This document shows positions 33,295 to 43,174 of a stretch of DNA of 64,000 nt, piece by piece; the first letter of the stretch is position 1; every line of letters starts with the position of its first letter. A program made the position numbers and the translations under genes. Under the pieces are notes generated by a model. The model made no database searches. It was not told the origin of the DNA and worked only from the letters and a program-made list of their open reading frames with translations. Source of the stretch: Drechslerella dactyloides (lineage: Eukaryota > Ascomycota > Orbiliomycetes > Orbiliales > Orbiliaceae). The stretch lies in assembly GCA_020064725.1 (NCBI GenBank), contig JAGTWJ010000019.1:1922001-1986000 (forward strand), in the 5' to 3' direction.

Positions 33295-36200
33295 TTACAA
33301 TCTGCTCCGGCCAGTTTTTGGCGCAGGCACCAGCGTTACATCAATCTCGAACTGCTGAGAGCGTAGATAGTATCGTATAAAGATCTGACTGATGATCAAC
33401 ACGGTGTCAGAGCCCATAGTAGCAGAATAAAGCAAAGTCATTTCAGAAACAGCGCTTATCTCTGCGGTCCCGAATAACATGAACATAGCGATCATCGCCG
33501 GGTCTGCCATGTTCTCAGATGCTTGTTTTACTGTGAGAACCGTCCTTATGAGCTCCTCATCGGGACGATCGGCGGAAGTCGTCCGCGGGAGAAGGAAAAA
33601 CTTGGTGAGGATCTCAAAGATAAGTCCTCTCGTAACAGGTGATATAGCGCCATCCAGAATGGTGATTAGCCTCAGGGTTGGTTTCTCTATCCCAAATCTG
33701 GCGTTGGCCCATGCCCTGTAGTACAGTCGGGCCAGGAAGTAGACCTGATCCTGGGTCGATTCCGAAAGATTGTCTACAGAGTTGACCATGGCCAGATGAG
33801 AGCCGTCGTTGCGGAGGAAAAACTTATAATAAGACTGGGAAGCTAAATTGCCCTGGCGGATCGCCACTTCTCGGTATCGCCCGGCTTGTGATCCCATGAC
33901 GGCAAATTGTTTTGAAAACTCGATATTACTGACCGACACTGGAAAAAAGTCGTCTCGAAGCAGATCCCCATAGCCGGAAGCACTGCTGGCCCCCGCGACT
34001 GTCTGATACAAAGCCATCCCTTCCCCTCGAGAGAGAAAGTCTCGCCCGGTGCCGCTGAGAGCTACTTCGAGCTGACCACCATTGAGTTCACCACCATAAG
34101 TCGGGCTAGGCTCGAATATAAGCAAAATCTCCGGCATAACCTTGTCTTTCTCAGCGGGCCGATAACGAAGGGTAATTCCGGTCAGTTTGCGGGGTACATC
34201 CACTGGGGTGGGAGCCCCAGGCACTCGACTGGTCTCTATATTGATATATCGGTACCAAGAGCTGTAAAGAGTCCCCGCAGCGGCTACCTCAGGCAGCCCG
34301 CAGAGCAGGAACCAAAGTCTAGTCCACATTTTAACGCCGGATGTCTCCGAAGGTTTCTGGTCGTATAACTTGGATGATCGTGGATTTACCACTGCCTGGT
34401 CTGTAAGAAAGATCACATCGTCCATAAGCGTTTGGTATTCTCTATAAATCTCTTGCAAAACAAGATTGGATCTTTCGGTGAATTGTAAGAGGGATATGAA
34501 AAGCGATTCATCCTGGTGCGTCTTTGACCAGTCAAAGAATTTCGAGTGCTCCAGGGTTGCGAACAGTGGTTCACACAGGCCTCCGGGTTGGTTCAGCGAA
34601 CCGAAGTCATCCTCGGATACTGATAGCGCTACGAAAACAAGATGAAAGCCAGCACCCTTTTCTCCGTTGATATGAAAAGCAACCTCATACCCAAGCTGCG
34701 TTGGCGCTTTCTTTGTAACAGTCTGCAGCGAGAATTTCTGCCGGTTGGCCACTTTTAACGCCTTAGCAACACCGGATCGATGTTTGATCCAATCTCGAAA
34801 GCTGGACGATTTGGTATTCGCTTGATACAAGCCACCGGATGGATTGTTAACTCGTCGTGTCGGCCCAAAATTGTACTTCATGAGTATGTTACCAACTTCG
34901 TTTGCCAGCTCCTCTTCGTCGGGATTGTATGATAACGCCTGGTGTGCCATACTTGGAAACCGCTGTGCGGCTTCGACTGTTGTCCCTCCGTACACGAAGG
35001 CATCTATGGAATCGTCGGATAGTGGTGTGCTATCATCCATATGCATTATATCTGAATTCCCTCTTTCGTTGTTCGGCTGCACGAGTCCTACAATATCCCC
35101 AGTCTGAAGAGATGCTAGAATGAACGGCTCCCCGTCAGTAGTATTGCCGATTTGGAAAACCTCAGCATAAAGGTGCCCGATTATTTGCGAATATCCTCGA
35201 TTCGGAGGGTGAACAAGAGTCGAAAAGGCACCGCCTTCCCTGGGAATGGCGAGAAACTCTTCATAAAGCTTCTCGAAATGCGGACTGCTCCTGTCATACG
35301 TCGAGATCCAAGCAGAGTCCTGGTTCTGGTTTGCGTTCGCGTTGGCATGATACTTTTGAACAAATATCTCGGCTTTGGTACTCAAACTTGCGAACATGAT
35401 TTGGCTAATGGGACCCCTGCCAACTTTTTGTTTCCATGCGTTAAATATCACATCCCCCAAACTGCCATCAGCGGTATCATCGAAGAATGGGTCTTCGGGC
35501 AGGTGCTTCATGCCTCGGAAAACTAAATGCCGCTCTACTCCCGATATGGAAAGATCGATGACGTAAATTTGGTCCTCTTCAATTTCCCCCCTGTGATTGG
35601 GACGTCGTAGGCCATTGAAATCACGCGGTGCATGGATCTTATATTCGCAAGCAACGTGTTGGTAGCTGGCGAGGCCGAATGTATTGGGAGAATAACTTGA
35701 GCCCAAATGAAGCAAGGAAGCTGCATATGGATGAAAACCTGGTGTATTTTGTATTGTAGTGATGGTTATAGGAGTCCGGGATGGCGAGAATTGGAATTGC
35801 TCAAGTTCATCGAGCAGTTTGTTTTCATAGGGATCCGGAATAGGAGGAGGATACCTCAACTGCACGAGAATATCTACTCCATCCCCCGCTTTTTCGTGAA
35901 TCGCGAAATAGATTGCATATATTTCCGCCGCCCGTTTTCCGACCTCGGGGTTAGACAGCGGCTGATTCCCAGAGACAATCCCGTTCAGGTAGAACTTTAC
36001 CATGATATTCACGGCATGGACTTCACTTGTACCGAGTATCCCCAGCAGTCGATGAACGCCAATGTCCCTATCGGGGCCTGGGTCGCCAAATACATCGCCG
36101 AGGATATATCGAAACGTTTTGACAGAATCGTCACTAACGAAGTCTGCGGGTAAGTTGCTTGGAAACGGATGGCGATACTGGGGTGAAGCTGCATATTTCA

Positions 36201-36978
36201 AAAGAAGCTGCGTCTCTTCGTTCCTGATACCGACCATGGATATGAAATACGGGTGAGCTGGAGGGAATTGAAGAGGATCCAGTCCGATCGGAAAGAAACG
36301 TCCTTCCGGGGTGAAAGCTTCATCGTTTGAACCTGCTTGCCAACAGTAAAAGAGACCTTCCGGTAAGTATCGCTCGTGGAGTATTTCCTCTGTATTTTTC
36401 ATCATCATGACCGTAATATGTCTATCAGTCAAAGAAACCCAGGTATCTAAGTATAGAATTCTGGAATCGGATTCCCTAAGTTGAACGGGTCTGTAAGATG
36501 GAGAATCGCGATTCAGCAGGACTGAAGGTATGTCGTTGGGAAATCTGTCTAGGATTCGGACAGTGTCGGCAGGGCATTGCCTATCTCTCGGCCCGATGTC
36601 GAACGGAATGTTGGCGAAGTCGCCCCTAATTTTGTCCCTCCGCGCAAATAAGGAGCGCTGCCTTTGCCCAACATTTTCGAAGAGCGGTTGTACTTTCTCC
36701 TCGAGCTCGTTATCTTGATCGGCATCTTCGAGGACCTCATCATCCGATGGGTTTACGCGCTTGCTTAGAGAATTCTTGTTCTTAGATGTAGCAACATCAG
36801 TCGCCCGGCCAAGGACCGTATAATTTGCCGATATACCACTTCCTGGCGAATCTCGGACGCTATTTGACCGTCGACTAACGCCGGCGCGGGCAACATATTC
36901 CACAGTTCCGACGGCGTAGAACCATGGTATGAACAAGATAAAGTAGGCGGATGAGATGAGCCACTTGAATGATGACAT
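33295..36978 (-). CDS. Large secreted-type protein C of the three-paralogue cluster (unknown family)
   Basis: Single uninterrupted exon of 1227 codons, the shortest of the three. The N-terminus (MSSFKWLISSAYFILFIPWF) is a strong signal-peptide candidate. Shared motifs in order: DRQCP, CWQAG, GILGTSEVHAVNIM (about 306-319, just after PGPDRD), QIMFASLSTKAE, a short acidic linker (MDDSTPLSDDSIDAF), LWFLLCGLPEVAAAG (about 885-899) and MFMLFGTAEISAVSEM (about 1165-1180). The linker is much shorter than in A and B, which accounts for part of the length difference. The protein ends soon after the third motif in a basic tail. Function is unknown. The coding sequence, like A and B, uses more A/T-ending codons than the flanking housekeeping genes. 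Confidence 0.85.
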   Translation of the reverse strand: MSSFKWLISSAYFILFIPWFYAVGTVEYVARAGVSRRSNSVRDSPGSGISANYTVLGRATDVATSKNKNSLSKRVNPSDDEVLEDADQDNELEEKVQPLFENVGQRQRSLFARRDKIRGDFANIPFDIGPRDRQCPADTVRILDRFPNDIPSVLLNRDSPSYRPVQLRESDSRILYLDTWVSLTDRHITVMMMKNTEEILHERYLPEGLFYCWQAGSNDEAFTPEGRFFPIGLDPLQFPPAHPYFISMVGIRNEETQLLLKYAASPQYRHPFPSNLPADFVSDDSVKTFRYILGDVFGDPGPDRDIGVHRLLGILGTSEVHAVNIMVKFYLNGIVSGNQPLSNPEVGKRAAEIYAIYFAIHEKAGDGVDILVQLRYPPPIPDPYENKLLDELEQFQFSPSRTPITITTIQNTPGFHPYAASLLHLGSSYSPNTFGLASYQHVACEYKIHAPRDFNGLRRPNHRGEIEEDQIYVIDLSISGVERHLVFRGMKHLPEDPFFDDTADGSLGDVIFNAWKQKVGRGPISQIMFASLSTKAEIFVQKYHANANANQNQDSAWISTYDRSSPHFEKLYEEFLAIPREGGAFSTLVHPPNRGYSQIIGHLYAEVFQIGNTTDGEPFILASLQTGDIVGLVQPNNERGNSDIMHMDDSTPLSDDSIDAFVYGGTTVEAAQRFPSMAHQALSYNPDEEELANEVGNILMKYNFGPTRRVNNPSGGLYQANTKSSSFRDWIKHRSGVAKALKVANRQKFSLQTVTKKAPTQLGYEVAFHINGEKGAGFHLVFVALSVSEDDFGSLNQPGGLCEPLFATLEHSKFFDWSKTHQDESLFISLLQFTERSNLVLQEIYREYQTLMDDVIFLTDQAVVNPRSSKLYDQKPSETSGVKMWTRLWFLLCGLPEVAAAGTLYSSWYRYINIETSRVPGAPTPVDVPRKLTGITLRYRPAEKDKVMPEILLIFEPSPTYGGELNGGQLEVALSGTGRDFLSRGEGMALYQTVAGASSASGYGDLLRDDFFPVSVSNIEFSKQFAVMGSQAGRYREVAIRQGNLASQSYYKFFLRNDGSHLAMVNSVDNLSESTQDQVYFLARLYYRAWANARFGIEKPTLRLITILDGAISPVTRGLIFEILTKFFLLPRTTSADRPDEELIRTVLTVKQASENMADPAMIAMFMLFGTAEISAVSEMTLLYSATMGSDTVLIISQIFIRYYLRSQQFEIDVTLVPAPKTGRSRL

Positions 36979-38184
36979 GTCAATGTTGATTTGGCCCGAT
37001 CATCAATTGAGGCGTGGATTGCTGGGGTATCAGAGTCGAGATATTGTATACTTCAGTAGTGGATCTGCTAGGCCAATAGACCGAAATTTTCGAAGCGTGC
37101 AATCCAGTTGGCAGAATTTGGATCTGGCTATGAAACGCCGGGACGTGTTTTTATAAGTTCCTGGGAGTAAGGCACGGGGCCTTGCAATTTCATCACTGCA
37201 GATGCAATGCAGTACTCACGAATCCTTAAACTTTATACGACATGGCAATGTATTCATAACTGTTATGAATATGCGATCGATTATGGGACAAGGTTTAAGG
37301 TTGTCTGCTTCGGCAAGTCCCAGCGCAGTATTTAGCGACCAGTCCGCGTTGAAGTTGATTTTAATCTGCAAATATTTAGCTAGGTATATGTAGGCACATT
37401 GGGTTACACTACCCGGGGAGATACTGTCGTGTCGTTCTCTCGCTCTCGAAACAATTGTTAACAACAGATCGCGCGAAAGTCACGAAACTCCAGTTACGAG
37501 GCTGAATGCTGCTCTGCTGTGGCACAACCAAACAGATGCCTACTCTGTGCCGGGCTAACTGCTGACGGGTAAACATCGACAGTCGAGAACTTTGCCATCA
37601 GCAGCGATAGCTAGGAAGATGCGTCTCGACGCGTCTGCACACTGCATCACTGCTCGTAGGCGCCGTGTGGCAGAACGGCCGGGGCTGTGTTGCAGTGATG
37701 TTGGGCTGCCCACAAGTTACACAGGCCGAAACGGGCAATCGCGAGAAGTTCCTCCACCGTGCAGGTTTCTCGTTTGACCGGCGCCCGCAGCGGGCCACTG
37801 AAAGGTCTCATCTGAGCCGTCGGATGCAGCCGTCCAATCGCCGGACTCGAGACGAAACGGCCCAGCGCGATGTCGCATTGCATTTGCTGTCGAGCTGGGA
37901 TGCCGTTGTGGGATGCATTTCACATGCGCGGTGCGGTGCTGCGCCTCTCCGGGCCTGTTGTGGTTATGTAATCCGCTGCGCCGCCTTTTGAGTCGAATCG
38001 TCGTCATCCTTTCGCTCGGCCTCGTCGCCTCTCCCATCACCCACCCGCGTCCCTCACCAACGTAAAACCCAGCCTCGCTCTCCCGAAGCTTCTTTTGATT
38101 CCCCCACAACATTAAACCCAATAGCTATACACCACCTCGCATCCAACATTACCCATCGAACAGCCAGGCGTTCGATCCGAAAAA
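36979..38184. other. Divergent region between gene C and the PMP3-like gene
   Basis: 1.2 kb carrying the promoter of gene C (minus) and of the PMP3-like gene (plus). Composition changes from AT-richer (about 37000-37500) to GC-richer (from about 37600), marking the right edge of the cluster block. Confidence 0.55.
37149..37157 (-). promoter_or_regulatory. Possible TATA element of gene C
   Basis: On the minus strand this reads CTTATAAAA, about 170 bases upstream of the gene C start codon. It shares AACTTATAA with the site upstream of gene B. Confidence 0.3.
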
Positions 38185-38864
38185 ATGTGCTCCGCAGACT
38201 GCTTCCTGGCGTGCTTAGCCGTCCTGTTCCCGCCCATCGCAGGTGAGCCTCCGGACGACCGCCCGTCCCCTTCTCCAGTCCCTTCCCCGACCGACCGGAC
38301 CGACCAGCTCCACTTTTCCTATCAGCTCCGCTCGAATTCTAACATTTTCCGTCCGGCGTGTGTGTAGTCTGGGTTAAACGCGGCGTTTGCTCTGCCGACA
38401 GCGTCATCAACATCGCCCTCTGCTGCCTCGGATACGTCCCGGGTCTGCTGCACGCATGGTACATCATCGCCAAGTACCCGGATCCGTACACCTATAGCTA
38501 CGAGCCGCTCGAGGGCGGCCAGCAGCGAGTGTACTACTACACGGCGACATACCCGTCCGTCGCCGCCCACGCTCAGCCGGTGTACCCCGCGCCGCAGGGA
38601 CAGCAGCAGCAGCCGCAGGGATCCAACTCGAACCAGAGTGGCCCGCAGACCTATGGAACCACGCCGGCTGCGCCATCCCCACGTCCCGCGAACGTCGAGA
38701 CCGCCGCGGTCGAGGGTTCCCCGAAGACAACACCGCAACCGCAGGGCGGAATGCCGGTAGCTGACGGTATGTCGCACGGAGCCTCGTCGTCCGCGGGCCC
38801 GTCGCAGGCGCCTCCGAGCTACAGCGATGTGGTGAAGGGCGATTACAAGGTGCAGACGCACTAA
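38185..38864 (+). CDS. PMP3/UPF0057-fold membrane protein with PPxY tail (Sna3-like)
   Basis: Two exons, 38185-38242 and 38368-38864; 184 residues. Residues 1-57 form a PMP3/UPF0057 domain: two transmembrane segments (ADCFLACLAVLFPPIAVWV and SVINIALCCLGYVPGLLHAWY) around the conserved K-R-G-V turn. The remaining 125 residues are a Pro/Gln/Ser/Gly-rich soluble tail, unlike the 55-residue Pmp3 itself. The tail ends with PPSY at 168-171 near the C-terminus, a PPxY motif of the kind bound by WW domains of Rsp5-type ubiquitin ligases. In yeast Sna3 and Sna4, PMP3-fold relatives, such motifs direct sorting into the vacuole lumen, so I infer an endosomal or vacuolar adaptor role. The intron splits the first transmembrane segment. 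It is convergent with the Hikeshi gene. Confidence 0.92.
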
Positions 38865-39458
38865 ACGGTCGTGTATCTCGGCGAAGAAATTTCCTCGTCT
38901 CACGCCCCGGTGTCCCCCGGTACCAGTCTAGCGGGCTGACGACGCTCACCTACCCACGTGCCCGATGCTATGCTGTGTGTGTATGCTCAGAATCTCAGGT
39001 TGGACATGCATGGCCATCCGTATTTCTCTAGCTTTGCTGCCATTGGATCGGATATCTCCTAATGTTTTAATCACTTGGTTTCCTTGGCTGTACTCTCTCG
39101 TTACGACTGTCTGTTGTTTCCATTGTCTCACTAGCCCATACCCGTCGCGGTATAACACTGCTCCTGACGCCCGTATCGCCCTTTCGGTTGTATGTTTCAT
39201 ATGCTCCCTCTTTCTTCCCTTTTTGCTTTTGGTTATTGTACTGCTGGATTGCGTGTAAGCTGAATGTCGTTTATGCGGTTTTATTGGATAGCGTCATGCA
39301 CGGTGGAGGGACGACACTTGATACCATTATCGTTGAATATAATATGATACGTCTATGTAATCCCACATGTAGCCATCAAACTAATACATGATATTATCCC
39401 GTCGCTTCCAAGTGGCGTACTCCGTCCAGCGTAGATGTAGATAGTCGATATACCGCCG
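38865..39458. other. Convergent 3' region (PMP3-like gene / Hikeshi gene)
   Basis: About 590 bases containing two 3' ends, T-rich around 39000-39250. No gene seen. Confidence 0.6.
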
Positions 39459-40267
39459 CTACACGTCCTCCCGCTCCAGGAAACTCGCATCCACGGACAA
39501 CTTGTGCTCAAACTTGTTCCACCACGACTGGAACTCCCGCATCGGCACCACCTCCGCGCCCGGCGGACCCGCGCTGAAGGAACCGAGATAGTTGAACGCA
39601 TGCTGCATGATCCGCCGCGCCAGCGTCAACACCGTCGCGGTGTCCCTCACGTTCACGGACGGCGGCGCACCACCACCGCCTGCACCACCAGCGGGTACCA
39701 GCGCGCCAGCGGACGGCCCAGCCGTCGCTGACAGCGAGGATAGATGCGCGGGTAACGCCATCAGCTTCTGCTGCACCATCGCAATCGGCTCGACGGAGAT
39801 CCCCAGCTGCGCCGTCACGTCCTCCCCACCACCACCACCACCACCACCGGCAGCATAGCCGCCGTCGTCCACCATGCTATCGCCCATGCCGCTGGCCGCC
39901 GCCGCCGCGTGATGCTTGAGGTTCAATCTAAATATCGCGCTCTGCTTATCCATCGACAGGCCACCGAGCAGCTGGAACGGCCGCCCGGGCCATTGGAAGT
40001 AGACGGTCGCCGCGTATTCCGGCGGCAGCTGCGTCGTCGGGAGCAGGAAGACGACGATGTGGTTTATCGACTGCGCGGCCGGCAGCGAGAAGAGGAACTC
40101 GGTCTGCGAGACGATCTGGAGGTTTGTCTGCACTGGCAGCGTACGTACGCGTCCGTTAGCAGTCATCATATATTGAGTATACGTATGCGCGCTAGACTAC
40201 GCATGGTGGGGGGCCGGGGGCGATGGCGGGGCAAACCTTGTCGCCCGGCGCAGATGCACCCAAACAT
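39459..40267 (-). CDS. OPI10: Hikeshi/Opi10 family Hsp70 nuclear import factor
   Basis: Hikeshi carries Hsp70 into the nucleus during heat stress; the yeast homologue is Opi10. Two exons, 40267-40237 and 40132-39459; 234 residues (human protein 197). The N-terminal signature MFGCICAGRQ, the SINHIVVFLLPTTQLPPEY strand-turn, YFQWPGRPFQLLGGLSMDKQSAIFRL, AQLGISVEPI, and the C-terminal WWNKFEHKLSVDASFLE helix match the family along its length. The first exon encodes just ten residues plus one base. Two insertions relative to the animal protein are low-complexity: an Ala/Gly stretch containing eight consecutive Gly (the CCA/CCACCA repeat near 39826-39848) and an Ala/Gly/Pro loop. These probably form flexible loops. 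Confidence 0.95.
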
Positions 40268-40737
40268 GGTTGCGCAGGCTGTATTGTATGATACTATAAC
40301 GAGCGGCTGTACGAATGTCTGTACGTGATCGCGGGCCGTGGCCGTAGTAGTTACGGGAGATCGATGCGATATCTGAATTGAAGCCGAGTTCACCGCTGCC
40401 GTATTACATCATGCGAAGATTAATTAATACAGCCCGCGTTAAGCTCGCCAAGCGACAAAGCTGAACGGAAAGCCAACCACGCACGTGCATCTACAGACGC
40501 CAAGAGGAACTAAGGCAGGAGAGAGCGCTTGCTCTCGTGAACATGATAGATAAAAAACCGGGCTGGCGGGCCCGCAGGCTATACTACTACAACATTCATG
40601 CGTGCAGGCATTCATCATACATCATCGACATCCATCCATCTAAGCTATCCACAGCGGACCGACCTGCTGGCTAAACCGACAGTACTCCTCAAACGCCGAA
40701 TATGAAGATAAAAAAAAAAACACAAAACAGCATACTA
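40268..40737. other. Promoter region of the Hikeshi gene
   Basis: 470 bases between the YND1 stop and the Hikeshi start, both genes on the minus strand. No coding frame, and no recognisable heat-shock element that I can defend by eye. Confidence 0.55.
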
Positions 40738-43174
40738 CTATAAGAACGGGTCGTTCCGCGGCATCGGGCTCTTCACCCGCCGCCCCGCATTACCCCGCGA
40801 TGGACTCACATCCCGACTCCGCGACACCGCCGCCAGATGCTCGCGGCTCGAAATCCGGCTGCCCATCCGCGAGCCGCTGTGTCCCAAGCTCAGTCCTAAT
40901 CCCTTGACGTTGGCGCTACTCGTGCCCCGTCGTATCGTACCGCCCCGCTCGGTGGCGTTCCCGCCGCCCGCCTCGTCGTCATCGTAGTCCGTCAGCTCGA
41001 AGAAAGCGGGTGTGGCCGGCCCGCCGAGCTCCACGTCGTCCTCGTCGACTCGCTCGTACATCGTCGAACCGCCGCCGCTCGTCGGGCTCCGCTTTCTGCC
41101 CCCGCACAGCCACTGCAGTCCCAGCTTGCGCGCGAGTATATTCCGCCGGTCGCGGCCGAGGAGGAGGAACGATGCGAAGGAGAAGATGAGCAGGAAGACG
41201 ATGAGGCCTGGTATCCGTCGGCTCGAGTTGCTGTTGTTCCAGAGCGCGCCGTGCCAGTGGTCCGAGTCGTCCTCGACGACGGGCCGTGGGGCGTTCGGGA
41301 CCGGCACGCCAGAGACCGGCCCGGCGATGCCCGGCGACGGGCGTGATAAGGTTGGCGGCTGCGGGCGCGACGGCGGCGTCTTGTAGGTCTCGCTGGTACC
41401 GGCCTCCTCAAAGTCCTCGGGCATCGGGTCGCCCGTCAGAGAGTTGCTCCCAAACCCGACCGGCAGCGCGTGGTTGAGGCTGCTATCCTCCTTCTTCGGC
41501 GGGACGACCGACGTCGCGTAGAGCACAATCTTGCCGAGCGTCCAGGACACCTCGACGTTGTGGATGTTGTGCACCGGCTGGAACGGGTCCAGGAATCCCT
41601 TCTCCTTCGCGCCACCGATCAGGTCCTCCGTGGCGTTGTGCCCCGCACCGGCAGTATCCAGCCCGATCCTCGGAATCCCGATCCCGTCGTGCAGCACGCT
41701 CATGATCCAGCTCGCGCGGAAGCATATCGACATGGCCTTGTCCACATCGACCTTCTTCCCGAGCTCCTTCTCCCGCAGCTTATCCTTGATCACCTCCCAC
41801 CGCTCGGAGCAGTAGTCCCGCACGCGGCCCGAGTACGTCGCCAGGTCGTACGCCCTCGCGTGCCCGATCTCGAACACATCGTGCGTCGTATGCCAGTACT
41901 CCGACACCCCGACGAAATGGTTGATGTCAAAGTCCGCCTGCGGGAAGTGATGGCCGTCCAGCAGACACGCCTTGCTGTTACACTGCACCTTGTCGTCCGA
42001 CAGCAGCGGGTGCACCTGCCGCTGGCACTCGTCGTATTTACCCGTGCCGACGAGATACGGACTCTTCTCCGTCGCGGCTGGCACCTCCTTCCCAGCATTG
42101 CTGCTCGAGCCAACTTCCTTCCCGTCCAGCGTCGCCGTCAGGCCGGAGTGGAGACACGGATCCGGCAGTTCCAACACATTCGGGCCGGCCGACGCCTCCA
42201 TCAGCTTTTCGATGTACCGCGACCGCGCCTCGTGCACGCCGAACCCCAGCCACGTTGTCACGAACACCTTGTACTCGACGCTCTCGCCGCTCAGCTTGCG
42301 CATCCGCAGCAGCTTCAGGTCGTCCGCGTGCTTGCTCGTCTCCGTTGCGTTCGGGACGAACGCGATCTGGGCGCTCGCGCCGCCCATGTCGAGGAATCCG
42401 TACGTGTGGTGGTTTTTCCCGTGGTTGTGCTTCTGCGTCGCGTCGAAGCTGCCGATGAGGTAGTTGGCCGCGATCCAGCCGTAGAGACCCTCCGTCTCGC
42501 CCGTGATCGCCTGGACGTGCAGGCTGCAGTCCGGGAGGAGGAAGTCCGTGTGCTGGACGGCGTAGTTGCAGACTTGCTTCAGCAGGGCCTTTCGCTGGTA
42601 CGAGGGGAGCAGGCGGACGCCGGCGGTGGCGAGGAGGAACAGCGGTGTTTCGGGGATGAGGTCTGCTGGGATGATGCCGCGGGCGTGCTCGAAGAGCTGT
42701 TCCAGGTGGTCCGGGCCGACGCCGTCCAGGTTGTCCGCGAACGACGATACTCCTGCCAGATCAATCGGTCAGCACGTACGTATATCAGAGGTGAGGTGAG
42801 GTGCTCGGTGTGTCCCTACCCGGCCGGATCTTCTTGGTCCACTTTTTCTTCGTCGAGATCATGGGCAGGCTGTCGAGTTCCTCGGGGGTCGCCTTCTCCC
42901 GCGCCGTGAGGTGGTCTTTCCATCGATAAATGTAGATTCGAGTACCCTGTACGCCCCAATCAGCCGGCTGTCCTCCATGCACGCAATGTAAACGCTCCAT
43001 CGTAGATTCGATGCCATACCGATGACCCGGCGTCCAAAACACAGCCATACCGCCCTACCAACCACCTCAACCGTCAGCTACCTTACTCTTCAAATCAAAA
43101 TAAAAGCGCGAACGGGAACATAACGTACACTCTTTGGGTACCCGGCCCTTCACCAGCTTCGATTTCCACTTCAT
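40738..43174 (-). CDS. YND1: Golgi apyrase (GDA1/CD39 nucleoside diphosphatase)
   Basis: Hydrolyses nucleoside di- and triphosphates in the Golgi lumen, removing the UDP/GDP left by glycosyltransferases. Exons on the minus strand: 43174-43129, 43054-43020, 42946-42820 and 42752-40738; 740 residues. The apyrase conserved regions are all present: DAGSSGTR (23-30, split by intron 2), ATAGVR (111-116), GETEGLYGW (154-162) and DMGGASAQ (191-198). A single transmembrane segment (GLIVFLLIFSFASFLLLG, about 583-601) is followed by a long cytosolic tail of about 138 residues rich in Gly, Ser and Arg. This one-anchor topology, with the catalytic part N-terminal and lumenal, matches Ynd1 rather than Gda1. 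An in-frame upstream Met (43270) would add 32 residues with a hydrophobic start, so the N-terminus is not settled. Confidence 0.94.

Noticed and set aside
22581..36978. Large paralogues as transposon or polyketide/non-ribosomal synthase genes
   Set aside because: No transposase, reverse transcriptase, integrase, acyl-carrier or adenylation motifs are visible, and no terminal repeats flank the genes.
41470..42909. 479-codon plus-strand frame opposite YND1
   Set aside because: Exact antisense of the apyrase coding region; the apyrase motifs are on the minus strand.
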